From NCBI RefSeq assembly GCF_000526515.1, contig NZ_JAGF01000001.1:2914001-2978000 (forward strand): 64,000 nucleotides of DNA, read 5' to 3'. Positions 16,830-24,857 of this stretch are shown piece after piece. The DNA is from Cellulomonas sp. KRMCY2. Lineage in GTDB: Bacteria > Actinomycetota > Actinomycetes > Actinomycetales > Cellulomonadaceae. How positions within the stretch are numbered: the first letter of the stretch is position 1; every line of letters starts with the position of its first letter. The translations under genes were made by a program, and so were the position numbers. Under the pieces are notes generated by a model. That model was given only the letters and a program-made list of their open reading frames with translations. It did no database searches and was not told the DNA's origin.

Positions 16830-17176
16830 GCATCACGAACAGCGCCGACATCACCACCCGATACACCTACCGGGTCACCTGGTCCGCCGAGGACCAGGAG
16901 TACGTCGCCACCTGCCTGGAGCTGCCGTCCCTTTCCTGGCTCGCCGACACCCAAGAGGGCGCCCTGGGCGGACTGCGCGAGATCGTCGCCGAAGCCGTCC
17001 AGGACATGGGCGACAACCACGAGGCGGTACCCGAGCCCCTGTCCTCGCGCGCCTACTCCGGCAAGTTCAACCTCCGCATCGGCGAACAGCTCCACCGCAA
17101 GCTCGCGATGGAAGCCGCCCAGGAGCACCTGAGCCTCAACCAGTACGTCGTGCGCCGTCTGACAAACGCCTCCTGA
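16826..17176 (+). CDS. HicB-type antitoxin
   Basis: This 116-residue protein has the two parts of HicB. The N-terminal half is a partial RNase H-like fold (YTYRVTWSAEDQEYVATC, LPSLSWLADT and the following helix) that covers the toxin. The C-terminal ribbon-helix-helix (FNLRIGEQLHRKLAMEAA, SLNQYVVRRL) binds DNA. GGAGGGAGAGGA precedes the ATG, giving it stronger translation than the toxin. It very probably binds the palindrome over the promoter at 16555-16576 and controls its own operon. Confidence 0.8.
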   Translation: MSITNSADITTRYTYRVTWSAEDQEYVATCLELPSLSWLADTQEGALGGLREIVAEAVQDMGDNHEAVPEPLSSRAYSGKFNLRIGEQLHRKLAMEAAQEHLSLNQYVVRRLTNAS

Positions 17177-17283
17177 CGACGCCACGACGCCGCACGGACA
17201 TGCCGCAGATGGCATGGTTGGTGGTCGTGTCTCGCTTCGCTGAGTACGACCCACACGTGCACGGATTCGAAGACGCCTCGGTC

Positions 17284-17748
17284 ATGGTTCGGCAAGCTCA
17301 ATCCGAGGACGCAGCCGCGATCGTCGCGGTGGACGCCACGCGTGAGCCGCGTCCCCCGGAGTACCTCGACAAGGTCGTGGCACGGCTCGCGCGCGCCGAC
17401 GCGTTCCATGTCGTGGCCGAAGGCCACGGGCAGGTGGTGGGCACCTCCGCCGTCATGGTCTGGCCCGAGCATGCCGACTCGCCCAGGGGCTGGTACGTCT
17501 CGGGGATCACTGTCGTGCCGAGCTGGCGGCGGCGCCGGGTCGGCGAGCGGGTGCTGGCCTTCGAGCTCGGCCACCTCGACCGGTTGCACGAAGAGGCATG
17601 GAGCGTGGTCAACGTGATCAACCGCGCGTCGCTGGACCTCCACGCCCGCCATGGATTCGCCGAGGTGGCCCGGGCGCCGTCGATTGCCGGGATCACGTTC
17701 ACGGGTGGAATGGGTTTGCTGCTCAAGCGACCAGCGCCCGCGGCCTGA
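17284..17748 (+). CDS. GNAT-family N-acetyltransferase
   Basis: This 154-residue protein has the GNAT fold: MVRQAQSEDAAAIVAV at the start, the beta4 strand WYVSGITVVPSWRRRRVGERVL with the acetyl-CoA pyrophosphate loop (RRRRVGE in place of Q/RxxGxG/A), and the C-terminal VVNVINRASLDLHARHGF. The substrate is unknown. The start is uncertain. ATG at 17284 opens the domain, and an in-frame ATG at 17200 would add 28 residues of plausible codon use. It sits 100 bp after hicB and is not obviously linked to it. Confidence 0.78.
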   Translation: MVRQAQSEDAAAIVAVDATREPRPPEYLDKVVARLARADAFHVVAEGHGQVVGTSAVMVWPEHADSPRGWYVSGITVVPSWRRRRVGERVLAFELGHLDRLHEEAWSVVNVINRASLDLHARHGFAEVARAPSIAGITFTGGMGLLLKRPAPAA

Positions 17749-17907
17749 CGGGACCATCGACCCACGCGGCCGTACTACGCACGGATCCGCTGGCCGCGCG
17801 ACCCTGCCGATGCCAGGGCACCGCCGCTGCGCGCGGCGTTCGAAGGCGCGGCCCACGACAACGACCGGTCTCGGCTGCACGGCGGCCCGCCCGGCGTTCA
17901 CCACCCA

Positions 17908-18420
17908 CTACCCGAGCCAAAGACCTCGGATCTCCCGCGCGACGTGAACCGCGTCGCGCCCATCCGTGGACAACCGGTGCACGTCGAGGGGAAGGCTCTC
18001 CTCGAGAACACGCGCGGCAGCGTCGGACCGCTGGACGTGCACGGCAAGGGAGTCGCCGTGCTCACGGCGGGCGAGCCGGGCACGAGCAGTCGAGTCGTCC
18101 GCGGTCAGCAGGATCGCGGTCACGACGGGGTCGTCCCCCATAGCCGCCGCGAGCTCGCCCGCGTGCAGCACGCTCATCGTGTTGGTGTAGACCAGTCGGC
18201 GATACCCGAGCGCGCGGTAGTTCATCCACACAGCAGCCAGGTTGCGCTCGGCCAGGCGGTGCTGCCACGGCGCCGGCCACGCCAGATCCAGCGCGTCACC
18301 CTCAATGACGGCGTGCCGAACACGTTCAGCGGCGAGCTGGTCGTGAAGCGCGAACGCCACGGACGACTTCCCCACGCCCGAGCGCCCGCCAATCACCAAC
18401 AGCTTCGACCCGGTACTCAC
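17908..18420 (-). CDS. P-loop ATPase/kinase-like protein
   Basis: This 170-residue protein has a Walker A motif right at the N-terminus (LLVIGGRSGVGKSS) and the size of small nucleoside or adenylylsulfate-kinase-like enzymes. It has a RARLARREHGD stretch that may be the lid. The rest has no function I can name. I prefer the GTG at 18420, eight bases after a TACGGT -10-like box. A GTG at 18471 would add 17 residues. It stands alone on the minus strand between GNAT and the RibD-like gene. Confidence 0.66.
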   Translation of the reverse strand: MSTGSKLLVIGGRSGVGKSSVAFALHDQLAAERVRHAVIEGDALDLAWPAPWQHRLAERNLAAVWMNYRALGYRRLVYTNTMSVLHAGELAAAMGDDPVVTAILLTADDSTARARLARREHGDSLAVHVQRSDAAARVLEESLPLDVHRLSTDGRDAVHVAREIRGLWLG

Positions 18421-18893
18421 GAGGCGCGACCGTACCAGCGCAACGTCGACACGGCCTGCCAGTTTCGACACCGTGGCAATGACGACACGCCGCCAGCCGC
18501 CGCGTAGGTTGGCGCCCGCTCATAGCCGGGGCGAGGGCGGCTACCCTCGGCCGGTCATGCCGCCGAAACGGCCGGCCATGTCGCTGTCCGCTTGGTCGCC
18601 GAGCGGCACCGCACCGTTCGGTGCGGCGTCGGCTCAGCGTGAGGCACGCGGTCGGTGGACGCTGCATCGGCGGAGAAGCATGCGGAACAGGGGCCGGGCC
18701 GCTACGAGGCTGCCGCTGAGCGCGGTGATCAAGGCTGCCTAAGGCCAGTAGCCCCTGAGGACCCAGGGCGGGTACGCGATCGGCGTGGTTGTCCGCGACG
18801 TGCATGCTCGTCCGCGCGCAGCGCCCCACTGACGTTGCAGCGGCACCTTCCGCGCAACGGACGAACGGACGCCGCCGCCCGGCGCCGCAGGTG
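18421..18893. other. Intergenic stretch with degenerate repeat pieces and a hairpin
   Basis: No gene is supported. The only frame (18557-18742) is Arg/Pro/Ser-rich with no domain. The DNA holds pieces that match the ends of the dispersed repeat seen elsewhere in this region: CGCTCATAGCCG at 18517, CGGTCATGCCGC at 18552 and CGCCGAGCGG at 18596. It also holds a tight 8-bp hairpin, CCGCACCG/CGGTGCGG (18609-18626), which could end transcription of the downstream-facing RibD-like gene. Confidence 0.4.
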
Positions 18894-19460
18894 TCAGGCG
18901 GGATTCCGGACCGCGTGGCGCACGTAGATGACGCCGTTGTCGAATCGTCGGTGGTCCAGCAGCTCGAGGTCGAGTCGTACGCCCCGAGGCAGCGCCGGCT
19001 TGCCGCCGCCCACGAGCACCGGGCAGAGCAGCAGCACGGTCTCGTCGACCAGACCGTGCCGGAAGGCCTCCGCCGCGATCCCCGCGCCTCCGATGCTCAG
19101 GTCCGAGCCGGAGGTCTCCTTGAGCCGTCGCACCGCCTCGGGCTCGAACGTCCGCTCGATCGTCGTGCGCGCGGTCGAGACGTCGGTAAGGGAGGAGGAG
19201 TAGACGATCTTGTCGGCGTCACGCCAGATGTTGGCGTACTGGCGGACCACCGGGGGCTCGTTCGTCAACCAGTCGTCGCTCTCCCAGACGCGCATCGTCT
19301 CGTACATGCGTCGCCCGTAGAGCGACGTGCCGATGTGCCGCTCGTGCTCGTTCCAGAACGCGTGCACGTCCTCGTCAGGCACGGACCAGTCGAACGAACC
19401 CGTCTCGTCCTCCAGGAATCCGTCGAGCGAGATGTTGGCCGCGTAGATCAGCTTGCCCAT
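18894..19460 (-). CDS. RibD C-terminal/dihydrofolate-reductase-like protein
   Basis: This 188-residue protein belongs to the DHFR-like superfamily with the RibD C-terminal fold. It opens MGKLIYAANISLDGFL, the usual first strand and loop, and has SLYGRRMYETM, SDLSIGGAGIAAEAF (NADPH pyrophosphate loop) and PVLVGGGKPALP. Members reduce unknown substrates with NADPH, and many are stand-alone paralogs not used for folate or riboflavin. The ATG at 19460 has the conserved N-terminus directly after it. It stands alone in the accessory region. Confidence 0.84.
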   Translation of the reverse strand: MGKLIYAANISLDGFLEDETGSFDWSVPDEDVHAFWNEHERHIGTSLYGRRMYETMRVWESDDWLTNEPPVVRQYANIWRDADKIVYSSSLTDVSTARTTIERTFEPEAVRRLKETSGSDLSIGGAGIAAEAFRHGLVDETVLLLCPVLVGGGKPALPRGVRLDLELLDHRRFDNGVIYVRHAVRNPA

Positions 19461-19636
19461 GGTGCCCTCCGTCCGGACGAGGGCTACAGCGTGCAGCGTC
19501 GCGCCGCTACCGGCAACACCACGAACGTGAGATCGCTGAGCCCGCCGCCGAGGAGCAGGGCCGGGCGTCGCCGACCGTCGGCGGTCCGTCCTTCGCCCGG
19601 TTCTGCCGCGGCCCGGCACGGCGATATCGCTTTGCA

Positions 19637-19674
19637 CGGTCATGGCCGCAGTCCGCGCTCGTGCCGAGTTCCGG
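19637..19674 (+). repeat. Dispersed 38-bp repeat, copy 1
   Basis: This copy begins CGGTCATGGCCGC and ends GTGCCGAGTTCCGG. It matches the copy at 21808 in 31 of 38 positions by eye. It lies about 58 bp upstream of the first methyltransferase gene, in the same orientation as the other three copies. Confidence 0.6.
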
Positions 19675-19731
19675 ATGCGTTGCCCGGTTGATGCTTGCAC
19701 ACCCGAGACGGCACACGACAGACTCGACCAC

Positions 19732-20502
19732 ATGCCCGAAGTGGACTATCTACGCACTGCACCGGTCGACTATCTGGAGCGCGTAGCGCGTTCGGGCGTC
19801 GGCCGCGCCTACAAGTCGATGGCTCTTGAGCGACTCAAGATCGGAACCGGTCAGTCGGTCGTCGATCTCGGTTGTGGGCCGGGCACCGATCTCGCGGACT
19901 TCGCGGAAGCCACTGGACCCACGGGCACGGTCCTCGGGCTCGATCATGACGAGGACGCAGTACGTGCCGCGACTCGTTCTCTGGCTGCGAGCCCGTGGGT
20001 CGTTGTCCGGCAAGCCGACATCCATGAACTTGACCTGGCCGACGCGAGCGTCGATCGCGTACATACGGACCGGGTGCTGCAGCACGTTGCGAATCCGGTT
20101 GGCGTTATCGCGGAGGCTCGGCGCGTGTTGAAGGCAGACGGTCGTGCGGTCTTCGCTGAGCCCGACTACGACACCCTCGTGATTGACTGCCCCGACGCGG
20201 GAGCCATGAGGGCCTACCGGTCGTTCGTGACCGACTCCGTGGTCCGCAACTCCACCATCGGCCGCCAACTCACTCGCCTCGCCACTTCGGCCGGCTTCGC
20301 CACGACCCACGTGATCCCCGTGTCGAGTGTGTTCGACGATGTGAGGTCGGCTGACGAGATCCTCGGTATTGGCCGAGTCACCCAGAGAGCTGTCTCGGCC
20401 GGTTTCCTGGATCGGGAGACCGCCGACGACTGGCTCAACGACCTGTGGACCCAGCCATTCTTCGCGACGATGACCTTGTTCATTGCCGTGGCAGAGGGCT
20501 GA
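19732..20502 (+). CDS. SAM-dependent methyltransferase (class I)
   Basis: This 256-residue methyltransferase has motif I VVDLGCGPGTDL near residue 40-50, an acidic SAM ribose binder in LGLDHDED, and the post-motif sequence DRVHTDRVLQHVANP. It resembles the UbiE/type-11 methyltransferases, and the substrate is unknown. The ATG at 19732 is chosen because MPEVDYLRTAPVDYLERVARS is the normal opening of such proteins. Codon third positions are visibly less GC-rich than in the surrounding core genes, in keeping with acquired DNA. A repeat copy lies just upstream. Confidence 0.82.
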   Translation: MPEVDYLRTAPVDYLERVARSGVGRAYKSMALERLKIGTGQSVVDLGCGPGTDLADFAEATGPTGTVLGLDHDEDAVRAATRSLAASPWVVVRQADIHELDLADASVDRVHTDRVLQHVANPVGVIAEARRVLKADGRAVFAEPDYDTLVIDCPDAGAMRAYRSFVTDSVVRNSTIGRQLTRLATSAGFATTHVIPVSSVFDDVRSADEILGIGRVTQRAVSAGFLDRETADDWLNDLWTQPFFATMTLFIAVAEG

Positions 20503-20888
20503 CCCGGTCGACGCCAGCCTTCCTGCTCAGCTGCCACGGACGGTGGCCGCCCGAAGCATCCCCCCGCTGCGCAGACTGTTCCTGGTGGCGGCTCACGAGG
20601 GCACCGTTGCTGGTGTCGGCGGCACCAGGTCGCTGGTGTACCTGGTTCCCACCGGGCCACCACCTCGTCCACTCACTGATCATGACGGACGCGCGCTCAT
20701 GCCGCTGCGAGCGCTACTGCCGATGAGCGGATGGCACAGTGCCGAGCATGGATGCCCGGTTCAGCAGTCGCGAGGACGGCCAGGTCGACGTCGATCTGTC
20801 GTCCGGCCTGGCGACCCGGCGAGTGACGGCGAGCGCCATAGTAGATTGCCGCCGAGATGCTGATGCGCTGCTTGATGGAGGTAGGACC
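20503..20888. other. Intergenic stretch between two methyltransferase genes
   Basis: No gene is supported. It holds repeat copy 2 (20694-20730) and a candidate -10 box TAGATT at 20842-20847, which would start a transcript near 20855 for the methyltransferase at 20889. The first 190 bp show no structure I can name. They may be the decayed end of an older gene unit. Confidence 0.4.
20694..20730 (+). repeat. Dispersed 37-bp repeat, copy 2
   Basis: This is the most palindromic copy: CGCTCAT at one end and ATGAGCG at the other form a 7-bp stem, with a small AGCGCT palindrome inside. It matches the copy at 28925 in 30 of 37 positions by eye. Confidence 0.6.
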
Positions 20889-21716
20889 GTGGACGCCGAC
20901 TACGTAAGTGTCAACATGCGGAACTGGGACGAGCGCGTTGCGGATCACCTGGACGCTTACGGCGCTGAGGCCTTTGCAGATGACCCGACTGCAGTGTGGG
21001 CGGCCAAGGAAGCGGAATTGCTCGCGCCCTACGTCCCAGGCGCTTCATTCACTGGGGTGGATATGGTGCACCTCCAGTGCCACATCGGTACCGACACCAT
21101 CAGCTTCGCCCGACGCGGTGCCCGCGTGGTCGGCACTGACCTGTCCGGCGCCTCGATCGAGGCCGCGCGCGACTTGGCCCGACGTGCCGGCGTGACGGGC
21201 GCATCATTCGTGCAGTGCGCGAATGAGGATGCCCCTGACGTGCTGGGCCGGCAGTTTGACGTCGCCTTCACCTCGGTCGGTGTCCTGGCGTGGCTTGGTG
21301 ACCTGGGTTCGTGGGCCCGGGCGGTGGCCCGGCTGCTGCGACCTGGTGGAGTGGTCCTGGTATACGACGCACACCCGATGCTCAATGCGATGGAGTTCCA
21401 GCGCGACGACGACCTGCTGATCGTCGGTGAGCCGTACTTCGCGACGGGTGAACCGAAGATGTTCGACGACGGCGTCACCTACGCCAGCAACACGGTCATG
21501 GACAACAGCGTGACCTACCAGTGGCCGCACCACCTCGGCGAGATCCTCACTGCAGTCCTGGATGGAGGCCTCCGCATCGAGGCGTTCGACGAGCACCGGT
21601 CCATGCCGTGGAGGGCGCTGCCGAGCATGACCCGGGCCGACGACGGGTGGAGACTTCCTCCGGGTGCACCCGACATGCCGTTGATGTTCTCGCTGATTGC
21701 CCGCCGCCCGGCTTGA
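20889..21716 (+). CDS. SAM-dependent methyltransferase (class I)
   Basis: This 275-residue methyltransferase differs from its neighbour. The SAM loop is degenerate (MVHLQCHIGTDTISFARRGA in place of the usual DxGxGxG), followed by VVGTDLSGASIEAA and the RLLRPGGVVLVYDAHP strand. That arrangement is typical of a methyltransferase family common in actinobacteria with unknown substrate. The GTG at 20889 is preceded by GGAGGTAGGACC, a strong ribosome-binding sequence, so the longer upstream frame is rejected. A TAGATT -10 box is 42 bp upstream. Confidence 0.82.
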   Translation: MDADYVSVNMRNWDERVADHLDAYGAEAFADDPTAVWAAKEAELLAPYVPGASFTGVDMVHLQCHIGTDTISFARRGARVVGTDLSGASIEAARDLARRAGVTGASFVQCANEDAPDVLGRQFDVAFTSVGVLAWLGDLGSWARAVARLLRPGGVVLVYDAHPMLNAMEFQRDDDLLIVGEPYFATGEPKMFDDGVTYASNTVMDNSVTYQWPHHLGEILTAVLDGGLRIEAFDEHRSMPWRALPSMTRADDGWRLPPGAPDMPLMFSLIARRPA

Positions 21717-21807
21717 CGTGGCCAGCGGGGTGAGCGTTCCTGACAGTGTTCGAAGGCGAGCTCGGGCTCTTGTCCAGCCAGCCCTGGAACCGCGTGTTTG
21801 CGGTGTC

Positions 21808-21845
21808 CGGTCATAGCCGCGATCCGCGCTCGTGCCGATGAGCGG
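21808..21845 (+). repeat. Dispersed 38-bp repeat, copy 3
   Basis: This copy begins CGGTCATAGCCGC and ends GTGCCGATGAGCGG, which also ends copy 2 closely. Fourteen bases after its end lies GTGCTGA, found at the same distance in copy 4, so the conserved unit may be about 59 bp. Confidence 0.62.
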
Positions 21846-21895
21846 GCGTCGTCCTCTGAGTGCTGAACGTCACCGCTGGAGGTCGAGCTCAGCCA

Positions 21896-21901
21896 TACGA
21901 T
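21896..21901 (+). promoter_or_regulatory. Candidate -10 box TACGAT of a leaderless gene
   Basis: TACGAT is followed by six bases and then the GTG at 21908, the geometry of leaderless actinobacterial genes. It lies 50 bp after repeat copy 3, so the repeat is upstream of the promoter, not in the transcript. Confidence 0.48.
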
Positions 21902-21907
21902 TCGTTC

Positions 21908-22765
21908 GTGGTGGAAGTCGGAGTGGTGGTCACAGCTTTCAACCAGGGGGACCTGGTTCTGGAAGCGGTCCAATCGGTGAGGCGTCAGTCCCGCGGTGTG
22001 GCGGACCTGGTTGTCGTCGACGACGGTTCGACCGATGCCGCCTCGCTGCGGATGCTGGCAGCACTGGAGCACCAAGGACTTGCTCGTGTCGTGCACCGCC
22101 CCAACGGTGGTGTGAGCGCGGCACGCAATACCGGTCTTGGTGCCCTCGGCACGGAGTTCGCGGTCGTCCTCGACGGTGACGATCGTCTCGCCCCGACCTT
22201 CGTCGAGGCGACCGCGGCCGTCCTCGAAAACGACCCCGATGTCGTAGCGGCCTCCTCGTGGCTGCAGATGCACGGCGTGGTGCGGGCCGTCGCCCGACCC
22301 CCGGGTGGCGACGCAGCGGCCTTCCTGCACCGCAACGCGTGTCCGTCCGCAGTGCTCTTGCGCCGCGCACGTTGGAGGGAAGCTGGCGGCTACGACGAGC
22401 AGATGCGGTCCGGCTTCGAGGACTGGGACTTCTTCCTCCGACTCCTCAGCTCTGGCGGCCGCATCGAGATCGTGCCTCAACTGCTCGTCGAGTACCGCAC
22501 CGCACCCGACTCGCTCAACATGCGCAGCATGGACCAGCGGCTCGAGCTCTACGGCCAGATCATCGACCGGCACCGGCCGCTGTTCGATCGGCACCTGCGA
22601 GAGGTTCTGTTGGCTCAAGAGGCCGCGTCAACGCGACGCTTGAGCGACTGGGAGCACCTGATGAGTCTGAGGGACGACGTGCCGATCGAGGAAGCCACCT
22701 ACGGCGATGGCGGCATGGCGGCCGCCGTCCGCATCGCCACTCGGCGCCAGATCCGCGCCCGATGA
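21908..22765 (+). CDS. Family 2 glycosyltransferase
   Basis: This 285-residue GT2 has VGVVVTAFNQGDLV at the start, VVVDDGSTD for nucleotide binding, and VVLDGDDRLAP as the metal site. GFEDWDFFLRL is the ED-type catalytic motif shared with SpsA/WcaA-like enzymes. It is likely leaderless from the GTG at 21908, or from the adjacent GTG at 21911. It is isolated from the polysaccharide loci on either side, in the accessory region, and its acceptor may be something other than the main glycan. The lipoprotein gene follows after 44 bp. Confidence 0.83.
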   Translation: MVEVGVVVTAFNQGDLVLEAVQSVRRQSRGVADLVVVDDGSTDAASLRMLAALEHQGLARVVHRPNGGVSAARNTGLGALGTEFAVVLDGDDRLAPTFVEATAAVLENDPDVVAASSWLQMHGVVRAVARPPGGDAAAFLHRNACPSAVLLRRARWREAGGYDEQMRSGFEDWDFFLRLLSSGGRIEIVPQLLVEYRTAPDSLNMRSMDQRLELYGQIIDRHRPLFDRHLREVLLAQEAASTRRLSDWEHLMSLRDDVPIEEATYGDGGMAAAVRIATRRQIRAR

Positions 22766-22809
22766 GTAGCCCCACCGTCAGGCTGGTGTCGAGTTGCGGA
22801 GGGCGAGCC

Positions 22810-23220
22810 ATGCGAACACGGTTGATCGTCGCCTACCTCGCCGTGGCGCTCGGGGGGATCCTTCTCTCGGCATGCGGGGGTCACGTCATCTCGGCGGAGG
22901 ATGTCACCGTCCTGGTTTCCGAGCGCACTCGCGGTGGGATGGAGGCGCTCGGAGAGGGCCGCATCGAGGTGGTCGGCGGGTGCCTGGGGGCCTTCGGGTC
23001 GATCATCGTATGGCCTCACGGGACGGAAGTCGTCAAGGAAGACCCGCTGACCATCGACATCCCGGGCTACGGCACGTTCGCTCTCGGCGACGAAGTCCGG
23101 GTGGGAGGCGGGTTCGTCTCGGAGCGCTCGTCCAGCAATGTCGAACCTGGTCCGTACAGAGTAGGTGGCGTCACAGTCCCCGCTGAGTGCGCGGAGCACG
23201 ACATCTTCTTGGCCAACTGA
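22810..23220 (+). CDS. Small lipoprotein of unknown function
   Basis: This 136-residue protein has an N-terminal signal with a lipobox (ILLSAC, lipidated Cys at residue 22) and a soluble domain that I do not recognise. The domain has alternating hydrophobic strands and two further cysteines near residues 57 and 129 that could form a disulfide. GGAGGGCGAGCC precedes the ATG at 22810. It could be transcribed with the GT2 in front. It would be anchored to the outer face of the membrane. Confidence 0.72.
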   Translation: MRTRLIVAYLAVALGGILLSACGGHVISAEDVTVLVSERTRGGMEALGEGRIEVVGGCLGAFGSIIVWPHGTEVVKEDPLTIDIPGYGTFALGDEVRVGGGFVSERSSSNVEPGPYRVGGVTVPAECAEHDIFLAN

Positions 23221-23318
23221 CCTCAACTCCGGACTGATGTTCTACGGCCTCGTCCCGCGAGCGGACCGCGTCGGCGAGCCGACTGCCGCATCCGGATGGG
23301 ACGGTCCTGACCGGTAGG

Positions 23319-24110
23319 TCAGGCCCGGACCGAGAGCCCCTGCAGCCAGGCCTGCCAGGCCGGCTCCTCGCGCCGCACGTAGTCCGCCGCGTCGGCGGAG
23401 AACAGGTACGCCCGTACGCCTGCCGTCGCCTCGCCGTCGCCCCGGCCGTACGCGAAGACGCTGAGCATCCCGGGCAGCGGCGCGGTGAGCCGGACCAGCG
23501 TCTGCCGCTCGCCGACCCGCTCGACCGTGCCGGTGGCGCCGCGCACCTCGACCGTCGCGCCCTCGTCGCCCAGCCCGAGCGCGTCGTGCAAGGTCGACCA
23601 GAGCGCCGCCGCGTCGCAGGGGTGGGAGGCGGTGACCTCCAACTGCGTGGCCTCCTGGCCGGGGAAGTGCGCCAGGTAGAGGCGCAGGTTGTCGAAGAAC
23701 GGCATCCACTGGGGGCCCATGTCGTCCCAGAACTCCGACTCCCAGGCGGCGCCGGTCCCGAAGCCACTGCTGGTGACGCGCACGACGCAGGTGCCGCCGG
23801 ACTGCGCCTCGACGAGGAACTCCGACGTCAGCGGGCTGAGCGCATCCGGGTCCTTGCCCATGAGGGCGGCCCAGTCCTCCTCGTAGACGATGCGGTGCGG
23901 CGGGTCCCAGCCGGTGACCTGGCCGTCCGAGCCCATCTCGGGACCCATGGTGAAGTGCAGGGAGCCGCCCTCGCGCTCCTCCATCTCGGTCGGCAGGAAC
24001 CAGGCGCTCATGCCCTTGGCGGTGGCGATGGCTTGCCAGACCTGCTCCGGGGTGCCCGGGACCTCGACGCTGAACTCCAGCCGGTACGGGACGTTCGGGG
24101 TCGTGCTCAT
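23319..24110 (-). CDS. SRPBCC (AHSA1-like) domain protein
   Basis: This 263-residue protein has an SRPBCC fold, opening with YRLEFSVEVPGTPEQVWQAI and then GMSAWFLPTEMEER. The hydrophobic cavity of this fold binds ligands or client proteins, and the role of this member is unknown. A second, weaker SRPBCC-like half may occupy residues 150-250 (TQLEVTASHPCDAAALWSTL). The ATG overlaps the stop of the ArsR-type gene (ATGA), the classic regulator-SRPBCC pair in actinobacteria, so both are made from one transcript and probably respond to the same signal. Confidence 0.85.
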   Translation of the reverse strand: MSTTPNVPYRLEFSVEVPGTPEQVWQAIATAKGMSAWFLPTEMEEREGGSLHFTMGPEMGSDGQVTGWDPPHRIVYEEDWAALMGKDPDALSPLTSEFLVEAQSGGTCVVRVTSSGFGTGAAWESEFWDDMGPQWMPFFDNLRLYLAHFPGQEATQLEVTASHPCDAAALWSTLHDALGLGDEGATVEVRGATGTVERVGERQTLVRLTAPLPGMLSVFAYGRGDGEATAGVRAYLFSADAADYVRREEPAWQAWLQGLSVRA

Positions 24111-24703
24111 GAGCTCTCCTCAGGAAGGGGGTGGGCGTCAGGAAGGGGGTGGGCGGCGACGACGAGCCGGTGCGGGCGCCCGTCGTCTTGGTGGTAGCGA
24201 GCGACCAGGTCGAGCACCGCGGCGGTCAGGTCGTCCGCGAAGGCAGCCCGGTCGGCGGCCGACCGGAAGCCGATCTGCGTGTCGATGGTCAGCGTCGGCA
24301 GGCGCTTCCCGGACGCGCCGGCTCGGCGCGTCATGGCACCGACCTCGCGCACCAGCCGACCGGCCAGTGCGACGAGGTAGCCCGCCGACAGGTGGTCGGC
24401 GTTGGCGTCCGGGTCGGCGGCGGACGCGCTGAGGGCCGCCGGCGACACGACGTACGACGCCGCCGACGCCTGCAGCACGCGCTCGGTGATGCCCCCGTGC
24501 CGGCGCTCCTCGGACAGCTCCACCAGGCCGTGCGCCTCGAGCGCCTTGAGGTGGTAGTTGACCTTCTGACGCGCGATGCCGACCCTGGCGGCGAGCCCGG
24601 CGGCGGAGGCCGGGACGGCCAGCTCGCCGAGCAGCCGGGCCCGGACCGGATCCAGCGCCGAGGCGGCTGCCTCCGCGCTCTCGATGACCTCGACGTCCTG
24701 CAT
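24107..24703 (-). CDS. ArsR-type winged-helix regulator
   Basis: This 198-residue regulator has an N-terminal winged helix (DPVRARLLGELAVPASAAGL, then VGIARQKVNYHLKALEAHGLVEL as recognition helix and wing). A longer C-terminal half, unusual for metal-sensing ArsR proteins, may bind a small molecule or dimerise. No CxC metal site is visible. The ATG at 24703 is chosen. The longer TTG-started frame would begin inside a palindrome that looks like its own operator (24720-24739). It is co-transcribed with the SRPBCC gene. Confidence 0.82.
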   Translation of the reverse strand: MQDVEVIESAEAAASALDPVRARLLGELAVPASAAGLAARVGIARQKVNYHLKALEAHGLVELSEERRHGGITERVLQASAASYVVSPAALSASAADPDANADHLSAGYLVALAGRLVREVGAMTRRAGASGKRLPTLTIDTQIGFRSAADRAAFADDLTAAVLDLVARYHQDDGRPHRLVVAAHPLPDAHPLPEESS

Positions 24704-24719
24704 GAACGTCACCGTGCCA

Positions 24720-24739
24720 TTGACAGGAATTCTTGTCAA
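24720..24739 (-). promoter_or_regulatory. Palindromic operator containing a -35 box
   Basis: TTGACA-GGAATTCT-TGTCAA is a nearly perfect 20-bp palindrome 16 bp upstream of the ArsR-type start. On the minus strand its left arm is a consensus -35 box (TTGACA), so a bound repressor would block RNA polymerase. It is a likely self-control site of the regulator. Confidence 0.6.
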
Positions 24740-24845
24740 GGGTGGGTTCGGCCCTGGTGCGCGGTCACTGCCCGTGCGTCGCGGGCGGCAGTGCCCGCAG
24801 AGGTGCCCGCGGCAGTACCCGCTGCAGTGGGCCGGGCTGCCGGGC

Positions 24846-24851
24846 TACGGT
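24846..24851 (+). promoter_or_regulatory. Candidate -10 box TACGGT of a leaderless gene
   Basis: TACGGT followed by six bases and the ATG at 24858 fits the leaderless pattern. No ribosome-binding sequence is present. Confidence 0.48.
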
Positions 24852-24857
24852 GCGCGC

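Noticed and set aside
16826-17176. A longer antitoxin beginning at 16658
   Set aside because: The extra 56 residues are an Arg-rich shadow of the toxin gene; the ATG at 16826 has a strong ribosome-binding site and an ATGA overlap.
18557-18742. A possible 61-residue protein in the gap before the RibD-like gene
   Set aside because: A TACCCT box lies nine bases before its ATG, but the product is Arg/Pro/Ser-rich without a fold signal, and the ATG lies within a piece of the dispersed repeat.
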